From assembly GCA_964567745.1 (NCBI GenBank), contig CAZMNY010000055.1:1-48914 (forward strand): a DNA stretch of 48,914 nt, written 5' to 3'. This document shows positions 38,693 to 47,850 of the stretch, piece after piece (positions within the stretch are counted from its first letter, which is position 1; every line of letters starts with the position of its first letter). Source of the DNA: CAZMNY01 sp964567745. GTDB taxonomy: Bacteria > Planctomycetota > Planctomycetia > Pirellulales > Pirellulaceae. The position numbers and the translations under genes were made by a program. The notes under the pieces are model-generated. The model was not told the origin of the DNA. It did no database searches and saw only the letters and a list, made by a program, of their open reading frames with translations.

Positions 38693-39955
38693 ATGAAAAA
38701 ATCACTGACACCTCTTTTCTTCTTGGCTCTGCTGTTTCCGGCGACCCTTTTCGCAGAGCGACCGAACGTCGTCCTCATTATCAGCGATGATCACGCCTGG
38801 ACGGACTACGGTTTCCTGGGCAATGAAAAGATCCAGTCCCCGCACATCGATCAACTTGCAGCGGAAGGCCTGACCTTCACCCGTGGCTATGTCACCACCG
38901 CGCTCTGTAGTCCATCCCTCGCAACCATGTTGACGGGGCTGTACACCCATCAGCACGGCATTACCGGCAACGATCCCGTCAAAGGGAAGGATCGCGAAGT
39001 TTGGCTAGATCGCTTCTTTGAAAATCCGATGTTGCCAAAGTTGCTTGCCGATGCCGGTTACAACACCCTGCACACCGGCAAATACTGGATGCGCCAACCT
39101 GCCGCCGCCGGCTTCACCCACGACAACGGAGAGACGGGACGGCACGGTGGAAAGTCCCTCGACATCGGCCGTAAAACCATGAAGCCCATCTACGATTTCA
39201 TGGATCAATCGATCGAGAGCAAGAAGCCTTTCTTCATCTGGTACGCGCCGTTTCTGCCGCACACGCCACACAACCCGCCGCAGCGACTTTTGGACAAATA
39301 CGCGGACGTTCAACCGGTCAACAAAGCCAAGTACTACGCCATGGTGGAATGGCTCGACGAAACCTGCGGCGACCTGATGCAAAATCTCAAGGACAAGGGC
39401 GTCGATGACAACACCCTGGTGCTCTACCTGGCCGACAATGGCTGGAACCAGTTTGGCAAGGCGTCTCCCTACGAAAACGGGATCCGCACACCGATCATCG
39501 CCCGCTGGCCTGCCAAGGTCAAAGCGCACAAGGACGAGGTGAATTTGGCCAGCAACATCGACCTGGTTCCGACCATTCTCACCGCCTGCGAAATCGATGT
39601 GCCCGACCCGTTACCCGGCATCAATCTGCTCGATGACCTGGCGGTCTCCGGCCGGAAAGCCATCTTCTTCAACAACTTCTCCCACAACATGATCTCGGCG
39701 GATGAACCGCGAAAAAGCCTGTGGACCCGTTCCGTCATTCAGGGGAAATGGAAACTCATCACCTACCAGGATCCTCTGCCCAAAGAGCGGCCCAACGCGG
39801 GTGGCCACAATCGTAAATACCCCAATCAGAATCAGGAACTGTTCGACCTGCTGGCAGATCCACACGAAACCAAGGATCTGTCCAAGGAGCATGCGGCCGT
39901 AGTGGCCGAGTTACAAGCCCGGATGGACGACTGGTGGAATCCAAACAGCAAATAG
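38693..39955 (+). CDS. Secreted sulfatase with CSPSL active-site motif
   Basis: A 420-residue type I sulfatase with signal peptide (to about LFA), ISDDHAWTD, TGKYWM in the GKWH position, and LADNGWNQF. The active-site motif reads CSPSL at Cys72: the Arg that normally completes CxPxR is Leu. The context around it (TTALCSPSLATMLTGLYTHQHGI) is otherwise intact, so this may be a natural sub-branch rather than a damaged gene. Arg is part of the signal read by formylglycine-generating enzyme, so maturation is uncertain. The gene sits 73 bases after the fusion gene and only five bases before an iduronate-sulfatase-like gene. Confidence 0.85.
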   Translation: MKKSLTPLFFLALLFPATLFAERPNVVLIISDDHAWTDYGFLGNEKIQSPHIDQLAAEGLTFTRGYVTTALCSPSLATMLTGLYTHQHGITGNDPVKGKDREVWLDRFFENPMLPKLLADAGYNTLHTGKYWMRQPAAAGFTHDNGETGRHGGKSLDIGRKTMKPIYDFMDQSIESKKPFFIWYAPFLPHTPHNPPQRLLDKYADVQPVNKAKYYAMVEWLDETCGDLMQNLKDKGVDDNTLVLYLADNGWNQFGKASPYENGIRTPIIARWPAKVKAHKDEVNLASNIDLVPTILTACEIDVPDPLPGINLLDDLAVSGRKAIFFNNFSHNMISADEPRKSLWTRSVIQGKWKLITYQDPLPKERPNAGGHNRKYPNQNQELFDLLADPHETKDLSKEHAAVVAELQARMDDWWNPNSK

Positions 39956-39960
39956 GCAGA

Positions 39961-41352
39961 ATGAAAAACATCACCCGCCTGATTTCGTTTTTATTGATCG
40001 TGGCAACCGCAAGCGTTGCTAGAGCAGACAAACCCAATGTCCTGCTCATCGCGGTCGATGACCTCAATGACTGGGTCGGCTGCCTTGGTGGTCATTCACA
40101 AACACACACGCCGAACATCGATCGTCTTGCGGCACGGGGCGTGCTGTTCACGAACGCGCATTGTCAGGGGACGATGTGCAATCCTTCGCGGATTAGTGTG
40201 CTTTGGGGACGCCGACCTTCTTCGACGGGCTTCTACAGCAATCGTTATCCCGTCTCCAAAGAGCCCACGTTTCTGAGTTCGCATGTCAGTCTGCCCGCCC
40301 ATTTTGCGGCCAGTGGTTACAAGACGCTGACCGCGGGCAAGGTGTTTCATGGCGGGGCCACTCTTCAAAAACACTTCCATGTCGTCGGGCCGCGTCCGGG
40401 ACAGTGGCTCAAGGGTCTCGACAAAAAGGTTCACGAAAAGCCGAAAGGATGGCATGGTATTTGGGACTTCGGCCCGCAGGACTATGACGAATCGAAGTTC
40501 ACCGATCACGTCGTGGCTACATGGGTCACCGACCAACTTGGCAACGAACACGACAAACCGTTCTTCCTTGCCTTCGGTTTCTATCGCCCGCACGTGCCGT
40601 TCTTTCCGCCGCGTCGGGTTTACGACAGTTTTGAAGACGTGCAACTACCACGCGTTGACGCCGATGACTGGAACGATATCCCCGACGCCGCGCGCAGGGT
40701 GTCGATGAGCAACCCGAAGATCCCGACGCACGACTGGATGTGCGAAAACGGGCGCTGGGAACAGGCGGTACACGCTTACCTTGCCAGCGTTCGTTGGACC
40801 GACGAGCAACTCGGCCGGGTTCTCGATGCGCTCGACAACGGGCCGCATGCGAAGAACACGATCGTCGTTCTCTTCTCCGACCACGGCTACCACCTGGGCG
40901 AGAAACAGCGTTGGTCGAAGTTTTCACTTTGGGAGCGCACGACCCGCGTTCCGCTCATCATCAGGGTGCCCGGTGGCGTGAAAGGCAAGTCCAACAGGCC
41001 GGTCGAGTTGTTGAGCATCTATCCGACGCTGATCGATCTCTGCGGCCTGCCCGCGAATGCAAAGCTTGAAGGCGTCAGTCTCCAGCGGTTGCTCGAAAAT
41101 CCGAACGCCGAATGGAAACATGTCGCCATCTCCACGCTGGGGCAGAACAACCACGCCGTCCGCGACGAACGCTGGCGATACATCCGATACGCCGATGGCA
41201 GCGAAGAACTGTACGATCACCAGACCGACCATAACGAGTGGAACAATCTCGCATCGGAATCGCCAACGCCTTCGTACGCCAAAGTCATCGCGCGACTGAA
41301 GAAACACCTTCCCAAAACTAACGTGCCCCAGCGGGGCTCTACCAAGAAATGA
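39961..41352 (+). CDS. Secreted iduronate-2-sulfatase-like sulfatase
   Basis: 463 residues from ATG 39961 (signal peptide MKNITRLISFLL, cleavage near ARA); nine more in-frame codons upstream overlap the previous gene and are unlikely. Motifs: VDDLNDWVG, formylglycine site CNPSR at Cys73, AGKVFHGG, HVPFFPP, SDHGYHLGEKQRWSKF and LLSIYPTLIDLCGLP. The AVDDLNDW start and the SDHGYHLGE plus SIYPTL block are characteristic of the iduronate-2-sulfatase-like branch, which often acts on 2-O-sulfated uronates. That fits a uronate-containing substrate for the locus. Its stop overlaps the next start (ATGA). Confidence 0.9.
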   Translation: MKNITRLISFLLIVATASVARADKPNVLLIAVDDLNDWVGCLGGHSQTHTPNIDRLAARGVLFTNAHCQGTMCNPSRISVLWGRRPSSTGFYSNRYPVSKEPTFLSSHVSLPAHFAASGYKTLTAGKVFHGGATLQKHFHVVGPRPGQWLKGLDKKVHEKPKGWHGIWDFGPQDYDESKFTDHVVATWVTDQLGNEHDKPFFLAFGFYRPHVPFFPPRRVYDSFEDVQLPRVDADDWNDIPDAARRVSMSNPKIPTHDWMCENGRWEQAVHAYLASVRWTDEQLGRVLDALDNGPHAKNTIVVLFSDHGYHLGEKQRWSKFSLWERTTRVPLIIRVPGGVKGKSNRPVELLSIYPTLIDLCGLPANAKLEGVSLQRLLENPNAEWKHVAISTLGQNNHAVRDERWRYIRYADGSEELYDHQTDHNEWNNLASESPTPSYAKVIARLKKHLPKTNVPQRGSTKK

Positions 41353-43469
41353 ACACAGGATATCTCGTGAAGATATGTCACGTCATTGCTGTTGCTTTCG
41401 CAGGCTTCCTATCGGTTCCTGCGCACGCTCAGGATTTAAAGGCGCCGAACGCAGATGCCACGTCCGCAGACGTCATCGTCTACGGCTCCACACCCGGCGG
41501 CTTCTGCGCCGCGATAGCTGCTGCTCGCGAGGGCGCCTCGGTGATTCTGCTGGAACCAACGGATCACGTCGGCGCGATGAACACCGGCGGACTCAGCCAC
41601 TGCGACTCGAACCAGATGGTCCGCAGCACGTTGATGGGGCTGTTTGACGAATGGCACACGCGCGTCGTGAAGGACTACACCGATCGTGGACTCAACGCTC
41701 CGTACAACCCGGCGAAGAAGGATCAGTCTCGGTGGACCTTCGAGCCGCATGTTGCGATGCGCGTGACGATGGAGATGCTCGACGAGGCTGGGGTCACTGT
41801 ACTGACCGAACGCTATCTCAAATCGGTCACGAAGGAAGGACCGCGGATCAAGTCGCTGGTCACGAAGAACGGCACGTTCACTGCCAGAGTGTTCGTCGAC
41901 GGCACGTATGAAGGCGACCTGATGGCCACCGCGGGAGTCGACTGGACGATCGGCCGCGAGGGCCGCGACGAATATGGCGAGTCGCTGGCGGGCAAGCAGT
42001 ATCCAAAGAAAAAGATGAACATCAAAGGCTTTGATGATGACGGCAGGCTGTTGCCACTGCTCACAACCGACGATGCCGGACCTGATGAGGCTGGCGACAG
42101 GAACATCATGACCTACAGCTTTCGGTTGTGTCTGACGACGAATCCGAAGAACCGCGTGCCGATGCTTAAGCCGGAGAACTACGACCCGGCTCGTTTCGAA
42201 ATCGTCCGCCGCGCATTGAAGGCGGGAGAGAGACGCATTGGCTTCGACCTCTACCCGCTGCCGGGTAACAAACTCGATGGCAACAATTCGATCGGCCGAC
42301 AGTTCTCGATCGGTCTGATCGGCGGCGGGAACAACTGGCATTCAGCCGATGAAGCGGGACGAAGGAAGATTTGGGAAGAACACAAGCAATTCACGCTCGA
42401 ATTCATACACTTCCTGACGACCGATCCGGCAGTGCCCGCTGCCACCCGCGACCGATACGCGAAACTGGGCCTCTGCAAAGACGAATTTGCCAGCTACGAC
42501 CACTTCTCGCCGGCGCTCTACGTTCGTGAGTCGCGTCGCATGGAAGGCATGTATGTCATCAGCCAGAAGGACATCCTCAAAGAGCCGAAGAAGGATGACC
42601 CCATCGCCATCTCGTCCTTCCCGATTGACTCGCATGACGTCCAACGTGTTGCGATAAAAGGCGGCGGAGTAATCAATGAGGGGACGATCTTCCCCGTGCG
42701 GAATCAGCAGTTGAGGCAGGGTTACGCCTACCACGTGCCGTACCGCTCGATCCTTCCCAAACGTGAGCAGTGCGACAATCTGCTTGTGCCGGTCGCGTTG
42801 TCCTGCACACACGTGGGCATCTCGTCACTGAGGATCGAAGGCGCGTGGATGGTCATCGGCCAGGGAGCGGGCGTTGCGGCGGCATTGGCGGCGAAAGGCG
42901 ACGTGCCCGTGCAGAAACTCAAGTATGCGAAACTGCGCGAACGGCTGTTGGCCCAGAAGCAGGTGCTCGACTTGCCCGAGGCAACTGAGGAATTGACCGC
43001 AAACGCGTCTCTTGCTTCGATCAATCCAAAGTCGCTTCCAGGCATCGTTCTCGACGACACGGACGCAAAGTTGAAAGGCGACTGGTCGCACTCGACCAGT
43101 TTCAAACCTCACATCGGACTGGGATACGTCTACAGCGGAAAGAAAGACGACAGGACAAAAGGCGACGGCAAATCAATCGCTACGTTCCATTTCAAAGCTC
43201 CAAAGACGGGTCGATATCAGTTACTCATGGCCTACTCGGCTCACGATACCAGATCGAAGAACGTTCCAGTGACCGTTTCGTCGGGACCTCACAACAAAGT
43301 CATCCAGATCGATCAAACCGTGCCACTTGCCAATGGCAAGGCCTTTCGCCCAATCGGCACGGTCGAGTTACAGAAGGATGCGGAAACGGTTATCCAAATC
43401 ACGAACGCAGACACGGTCGGGTTTGTGATCCTGGACGCTCTGCAACTACTGGCAATCCAACCAAAGTAG
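41349..43469 (+). CDS. Secreted FAD-dependent oxidoreductase with golvesin-like tail
   Basis: 706 residues, translationally coupled to the sulfatase before it (4-base overlap). A signal peptide (to about AHA) is followed by an FAD_oxidored-type (PF12831) flavoprotein: dinucleotide-binding VIVYGSTPGGFCAAIAAAREG, then LLEPTDHVGAMNTGGLS, FVDGTYEGDLMATAGV and a late GIGQGAGVAAAL-like turn (MVIGQGAGVAAALAA). Residues about 565-706 form a beta-rich golvesin C-terminal-like domain (GLGYVYSG, FHFKAPKTGRYQLLMAYS, GFVILDALQLL). Such exported flavoproteins are common in planctomycete glycan loci, often next to sulfatases, but the substrate is unproven; oxidation of a released sugar is a reasonable guess. 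Confidence 0.85.
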   Translation: MNTGYLVKICHVIAVAFAGFLSVPAHAQDLKAPNADATSADVIVYGSTPGGFCAAIAAAREGASVILLEPTDHVGAMNTGGLSHCDSNQMVRSTLMGLFDEWHTRVVKDYTDRGLNAPYNPAKKDQSRWTFEPHVAMRVTMEMLDEAGVTVLTERYLKSVTKEGPRIKSLVTKNGTFTARVFVDGTYEGDLMATAGVDWTIGREGRDEYGESLAGKQYPKKKMNIKGFDDDGRLLPLLTTDDAGPDEAGDRNIMTYSFRLCLTTNPKNRVPMLKPENYDPARFEIVRRALKAGERRIGFDLYPLPGNKLDGNNSIGRQFSIGLIGGGNNWHSADEAGRRKIWEEHKQFTLEFIHFLTTDPAVPAATRDRYAKLGLCKDEFASYDHFSPALYVRESRRMEGMYVISQKDILKEPKKDDPIAISSFPIDSHDVQRVAIKGGGVINEGTIFPVRNQQLRQGYAYHVPYRSILPKREQCDNLLVPVALSCTHVGISSLRIEGAWMVIGQGAGVAAALAAKGDVPVQKLKYAKLRERLLAQKQVLDLPEATEELTANASLASINPKSLPGIVLDDTDAKLKGDWSHSTSFKPHIGLGYVYSGKKDDRTKGDGKSIATFHFKAPKTGRYQLLMAYSAHDTRSKNVPVTVSSGPHNKVIQIDQTVPLANGKAFRPIGTVELQKDAETVIQITNADTVGFVILDALQLLAIQPK

Positions 43470-43557
43470 AAAAGGTACAATCACTCTCCCGTACGGGGAA
43501 AGTGAGGACTACAGTCGGCGAAAACTTGGCGCCATTTTCGCTGGGCGTTCAGGGAGG

Positions 43558-43720
43558 CAATGGACGCTCGATGATCTGTCGCAAGCCGCCCAAACGGATT
43601 CGAAACATCAGGACTTCGCTCATGGTCGCAAAATACTCGCTTTTGGCTGGATGTTACGCCGCCAGACCGAAGGATACGCGAACTCGCCAACGACCGTTGT
43701 GGCAACGACTTCTGGCTGCT
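43558..43720 (+). pseudogene. Relic of a c-heme domain protein
   Basis: Between the flavoprotein stop and the IS remnant (428-base gap), one frame reads WTLDDLSQAA then HQDFAHGRKILAFG. This resembles the stretch before the CxxCH heme site in planctomycete membrane-bound dehydrogenase-type heme proteins (WxLDDL, NF-GR-F). A shifted frame then gives GCYAARPK where a CxxCHR motif would be expected. No start, no heme motif and a stop at about 43718: a decayed fragment if real. Confidence 0.3.
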
Positions 43721-43777
43721 AGGAAAACAGAGAGTGGTTACGAAGAGCGTTGGTTCCAGCGTGCCTTCCGTCCTGGT

Positions 43778-43808
43778 TACGCGACTATCGCAGAGCGATA
43801 GTCGCGTA
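43778..43808. repeat. Perfect 14-bp hairpin
   Basis: TACGCGACTATCGC (43778-43791), loop AGA, then its exact reverse complement to 43808. It lies just outside the probable left end of the IS remnant. It could be a REP-like element or an insertion target; no T-run follows. Confidence 0.8.
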
Positions 43809-43819
43809 GCTCGACGGAC

Positions 43820-43960
43820 TGACGTCCTCCCCTAAACTTGGTCCAGGCGAAGTGAGAGAATCCATTCGGGCCTGTTTGCCCGGAAAGGATTTTTGAAATG
43901 AGTCAGAAGCGACACACGGTTGATCAGATCATTGCGAAGTTACGTCGAGCGGACACCGGA
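43820..43960 (+). mobile_element. Left-end remnant of an IS3-type insertion sequence
   Basis: About 140 bases. From 43898 the frame encodes MSQKRHTVDQIIAKLRRAD, the typical first residues of an IS3-family OrfA (helix-turn-helix transposase subunit), preceded by AAAGGA. A probable terminus is TGACGTCCTCCCC at 43820. After base ~43960 the frame continues directly into GH32 sequence, so the rest of the element and its right end are gone. Confidence 0.7.
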
Positions 43961-44974
43961 GCCGGCGAATCGATCGCTTACAGCACAGATGGCGGTGAGA
44001 CGTTTACTTGGTACGAGAAGAATCCCGTCGTCAAGCACAAGGGCCGCGATCCCAAAGTCATCTGGTACGCCTACGACGCGGGCGACAAACCGCTCAACGA
44101 TAGGGCGAAAAAACTCCGCGGCCACTGGGTGATGGTCGTTTACGATGAGCACCCAAAATTCAAACGCAACGCGGCGTTTTACACATCGACGAATCTCAAG
44201 GAATGGACCGAGCAAAGCCACTTGCCAGGCTATTTTGAATGTACGGAGCTTTTCAATTTGCCTGTCCAAGGCAATGCAAACGGAACTCGCTGGGTCGTCT
44301 TCGCCGCCGATGCGAAATACGCCATTGGCAAGTTCGACGGCAAGACGTTCACTCCGGAACACGTAGGCAAGCATCAAGTTCACTGGGGCCCCTACTACGC
44401 GTCACAGACCTTTGACAACGCCCCGGACGGACGCAAGATTCAAATGGTCTGGCTGCGAGTACCCTCGCCCGGCCCCTACAACCAGCACTTCAGCTTTCCG
44501 CACCGCCTGACGCTGCGAAACACACACGCCGGCGTTCGCATGTTCGCCAAGCCGATCAAAGAGATCGAAAAACTGCGTGCGAAGAGCAACACAGCAAAGT
44601 CGCAGCCGCTTGTTGTCGATACGCCGGTCAAGCTGCCGGTGAACAGTGATTTGCTTGATGTTCGACTTGCTGTCGAAATTGGCGCCGCGTCTTTGATCGA
44701 GCTAAAACTTCCAGGCCGAACTGTCCGTTACGACGCGAATGCCAAAAAATTGAACGACGCCCCGCTCAAACCGGTCGATGGCCGTATTAGCATTCAGGTG
44801 CTAGCCGATCGTTCGCTGACCGAAATCGTCGGCAACGATGGCCGAGTCTTCATAAGCGGCCCCGGTCCGAACAAGCTCGACGCCACCGAAGTTTCCGTCA
44901 CAGCCAAAGGCGGCAAAGCGACACTGCTGTCGCTTGAAGTGCACGAACTGATGTCAATTTGGGGCGATCGGTAG
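43898..44974 (+). pseudogene. Truncated GH32 gene fused to transposase start
   Basis: The open frame has 358 codons, but only the first ~19 are IS3 OrfA. From about residue 22 (GESIAYSTDGGETFTWY) it is a glycoside hydrolase family 32 protein (levanase/invertase type): GRDPKV is the RDP motif and YFECTELF holds the acid/base Glu of the ECP motif, with a C-terminal beta-sandwich (about 210-355). The N-terminal blade with the WMNDPNG nucleophile motif and the signal peptide are missing, so the product cannot be an active exported fructan hydrolase. Insertion of an IS followed by deletion of both the element and the gene start explains it. A normal GH32 would need roughly 130 more N-terminal residues. 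Confidence 0.85.
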
Positions 44975-45206
44975 ACCAAAACCTGACTGAGCGCGTGAGA
45001 TACGTGATACGAAGAGCCGTTTTGCTTCTAATCCAAAAGGGAACTGAATGTGCAACTCATCAGAACATCCCACTACCACTGATCGCCGCAAGAGTGCTGA
45101 AGCTGATTTCTGATTGTCCACGCCGATGGCTAAGATATTTGCGGCGGTTTCGAACGGACAACTTTGGCGACAAAAATGGAATCGAACAATCCGAATGTGT
45201 ATCCGA

Positions 45207-46661
45207 ATGAGAAAAAACGACTCTACAAACCTAACTTGGCAATTTGCGAGAGTTAGGTCACGCTTTGTCTCTGGAATGATTGCGATTCTTCTCACAAGCC
45301 GTGGCGTCGTTGCCGCTGGCGAACTCTTCAACATGGACGCCATTCGCGACCCTGCCACGCTCGAGGTCGAGGTTCACCAGGATTGGCGCGTCGTCCGAGG
45401 GAAGATTGCCACTCGCCAGAAACTCGTCACAATCAATGTCGGTGAAATGTGGCCTGGCCAAGCCTATCGCGTGCCGGTTCGTATGGTGGTTCCCGCAGAC
45501 CGAAAGGCGAAGGGTTTTCATCTCACCGGGGGAAGGACACCGTCCCGTCTGCAACGCGATACCATCCCGAATCCGCTGGAGCGGGAATTACTGCGCGGCG
45601 GCGTCGGGCTAGTATTCACGGTCGTTCAAGAACCGGGATCTTACGGGCAAAGAAGAATGGCTCAGGCTGCCGAGAATCGGTTTGCCGAAACGCTTAACCC
45701 GCGATTCAAAATTCAATACTGGGCCTGGCCCGCAACCTTGATGAGGGCGATCACGACCGCCCACGCCGAGACGAAGCATTTCGAAAAAGGCAAAGTCGCC
45801 GCGACTGGAGGGTCGAAAAACGGTGCCTCGCCCTCAATGGCGATTCTGCACGACGAACGCATGACCGCCGTTCACGCCACGGTGTCGCCGATTTGGGATT
45901 CGCCGCTGCGGCTCTGTGATCGCGTCGCTTGGAATGAGCTGGAGTCGCAGCCGGGAAGGCGCGGGGGGTTCTCTGGCGGACACTTCGGTCCCAACTTCAA
46001 TAGGGCTGTTCTCGCCGCAGGCCACACCTGGAAGGATCTTCAGGATTTCACGCGGCACATTTCCGATGACGTTTTCATTTCCAGAAACCAAAAGCAACTC
46101 CGGCACCGCCGTGTCGAGATGCTCTTCCATCCCGGCACCCATGACATGGTTGCGTTCGATGCATCCTGGGGCGGAGCTCACCATCCGGACATCCCGATCT
46201 ACCTCGGAGCCAACACCGGGCATGGGAAGAAAGGACATCCCCAGTTGGAGCGTGATCAGCAAAACAAGGCCGCATTGCTCTTGCGCCATTTCTTCCCCGA
46301 CAGCGTAAGTGGGCCGCTCCTCGAGCCTCCGACAGTTGAACATTCGTTGGTGGAGGGCGCGCTTGAAGTTGTTGTCCGATTCCCGATCGGCTCCAAAGAA
46401 GAGAGTGGCCGCATCTGGTGGATGTTCGATCGCGCCCCCGACGGCAGTCCTGAATATCTCAGTGATCCGATTCCCGACGACAACTGGGTGGACATGCGTC
46501 GTGATCCGAAACGTGGCGTCTGGGTGGCGGAAATCGAACTCGACGTCATGGCCCGCCGCATCGACTTTTTCAGCAATCACCGCAAGAACATTCGCTATGG
46601 CGGAAAATCCTATGTCACGTATCTCTCCTGCCCCTACACTCGCGTGGAGATTGGTCAGTGA
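45207..46661 (+). CDS. Exported PhoPQ-related alpha/beta hydrolase
   Basis: 484 residues from ATG 45207; in-frame ATGs at 45114 and 45195 would give non-signal extensions. A membrane or signal segment (VSGMIAILLTSRGVVAA) precedes a body resembling the PhoPQ-activated pathogenicity-related (PF10142-like) and related esterase families: YWAWPATLMRAI, then the nucleophile elbow TGGSKNG (Ser203), HATVSPIWD, and LFHPGTHDMVAFD for a late His/Asp. The GxSKxG elbow, with Lys after Ser, is diagnostic of this group, which also includes some glucuronoyl-esterase-like proteins. Expected role: ester hydrolysis on a sugar or cell-wall substrate. The 230 bases upstream contain no recognisable gene. Confidence 0.65.
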   Translation: MRKNDSTNLTWQFARVRSRFVSGMIAILLTSRGVVAAGELFNMDAIRDPATLEVEVHQDWRVVRGKIATRQKLVTINVGEMWPGQAYRVPVRMVVPADRKAKGFHLTGGRTPSRLQRDTIPNPLERELLRGGVGLVFTVVQEPGSYGQRRMAQAAENRFAETLNPRFKIQYWAWPATLMRAITTAHAETKHFEKGKVAATGGSKNGASPSMAILHDERMTAVHATVSPIWDSPLRLCDRVAWNELESQPGRRGGFSGGHFGPNFNRAVLAAGHTWKDLQDFTRHISDDVFISRNQKQLRHRRVEMLFHPGTHDMVAFDASWGGAHHPDIPIYLGANTGHGKKGHPQLERDQQNKAALLLRHFFPDSVSGPLLEPPTVEHSLVEGALEVVVRFPIGSKEESGRIWWMFDRAPDGSPEYLSDPIPDDNWVDMRRDPKRGVWVAEIELDVMARRIDFFSNHRKNIRYGGKSYVTYLSCPYTRVEIGQ

Positions 46662-46667
46662 CACTGG

Positions 46668-46729
46668 ATGGTCGGTTTGCCATTTCGCGCGGATTCGAAG
46701 ACCGACCAAGCCAGCGAGTGACCGACCAT
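46668..46729. repeat. Short inverted repeat in intergenic region
   Basis: ATGGTCGGT (46668-46676) and ACCGACCAT (46721-46729), with a further ACCGACCA at 46701-46708, lie just after a stop codon. Possibly a transcript-end hairpin; nothing else is evident in the 198-base gap. Confidence 0.4.
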
Positions 46730-46859
46730 TGGCTTGCCTATACCCGAGCTCTTGTTACGCTTGAGGTCTCGCCAGGCCCGAATTATTGTTAGCGAGACAG
46801 ATTGGATGATGTTGGCAGTTTCAGCCGTCGAGCGGACGTCTCGCTGAAGAGACCGCAAA

Positions 46860-47675
46860 ATGAAAACGAAGCGGCTCGTCGTTCCTCTGCTTGCAGTTGT
46901 CATGATGGCTCTTGTTTCAACGGAGTTGCAGGCTCAAACATCGCGCAATTCCTCATCGCGCTCTAAAATGAATTTGGAGTGGCGTAAGACCGACACTTCA
47001 CTGGCCTTGCTCAATCGAAACAAGGTCGTCTGGCAGCATGTGCACGACAAGGAAATCGGCAAGCCCTTCATGCGTATCGCCATGATCGACGTTTCGTTCG
47101 AGTATCACCGTCCGGACGAATCGCCTGTTTTGCACGAGCATCGTGTGATTCGAGTCGGCAAGCCTCAAGAGAGTGGTACGTACCTGATTGATTGGCGGGC
47201 CAAGTTCTCGGTCAGCGGGAAGAAAGACGTCGTGTTCGGACAAAACTCACACGGCGGATTGGTTCTTCGGTTCGCCGCTGAGTTTTGCGGTGACAAGCTG
47301 GCAACCGTGCCGGCCTGGACGTTTTTCAAGAGCGACGGCGAGGTTGCGGGCACAACGCACTCGGCGCGTTGGATGGCCTATCAGGGAACGACGCAAAACG
47401 GCAAACCGGCCACGGTCGCCGTCTTCGCACACCCCGATAACGCGCGTTACCCCGCCTGGTGGCAGACTCGAGACCACTATCCCTATCTCAATCCGTCGTT
47501 CACCTGCAAGAAGGACTACACGCTTCGCGCCGGCGAGACTCTATCGCTTCGTAACGGCGTACAAGTTCATCACGGGCTGGAGGATCGAGATGAGATAGAA
47601 CAATCCTTCAAGACGTTCTTAACCGGCGAAAGAAGTCACACAAAAAACGGCCATTCGATTCCACTTGAACTCTGA
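46860..47675 (+). CDS. Secreted DUF6807 (PmoA-like) protein, probably internally deleted
   Basis: 271 residues with a signal peptide (to about LQA). The C-terminal two thirds match DUF6807: FAAEFCG, SARWMAYQGT, VAVFAHPDNARYPAWW, YPYLNPSF, AGETLSLRNGVQVHHG. Family members are usually longer and carry a DHPWHxxLWF-type histidine motif after GKPF-like sequence. Here GKPFMRIA runs directly into MIDVSFEYHRPD, so about 40-50 residues including that motif seem to be missing without a frameshift. Members occur widely in planctomycete and Bacteroidetes sugar loci; the function is not established. The start codon directly follows an A-rich stretch (GACCGCAAAATG). Confidence 0.7.
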   Translation: MKTKRLVVPLLAVVMMALVSTELQAQTSRNSSSRSKMNLEWRKTDTSLALLNRNKVVWQHVHDKEIGKPFMRIAMIDVSFEYHRPDESPVLHEHRVIRVGKPQESGTYLIDWRAKFSVSGKKDVVFGQNSHGGLVLRFAAEFCGDKLATVPAWTFFKSDGEVAGTTHSARWMAYQGTTQNGKPATVAVFAHPDNARYPAWWQTRDHYPYLNPSFTCKKDYTLRAGETLSLRNGVQVHHGLEDRDEIEQSFKTFLTGERSHTKNGHSIPLEL

Positions 47676-47850
47676 GCCAAGATACTTTTTGCCGCCAAAT
47701 GCCCGAGTTCTTGATCGCATTTTTTGTTGAGATGCGCTACAATCTGCGGATTACGAGACGTTTGGTGGCTGACGATGTTGTGATCCCGCGGCAAGTTCAC
47801 GGTTATCATGGTCGTTGCCGTGTTCTTTGTGATTTACAGATGGGTAAACA

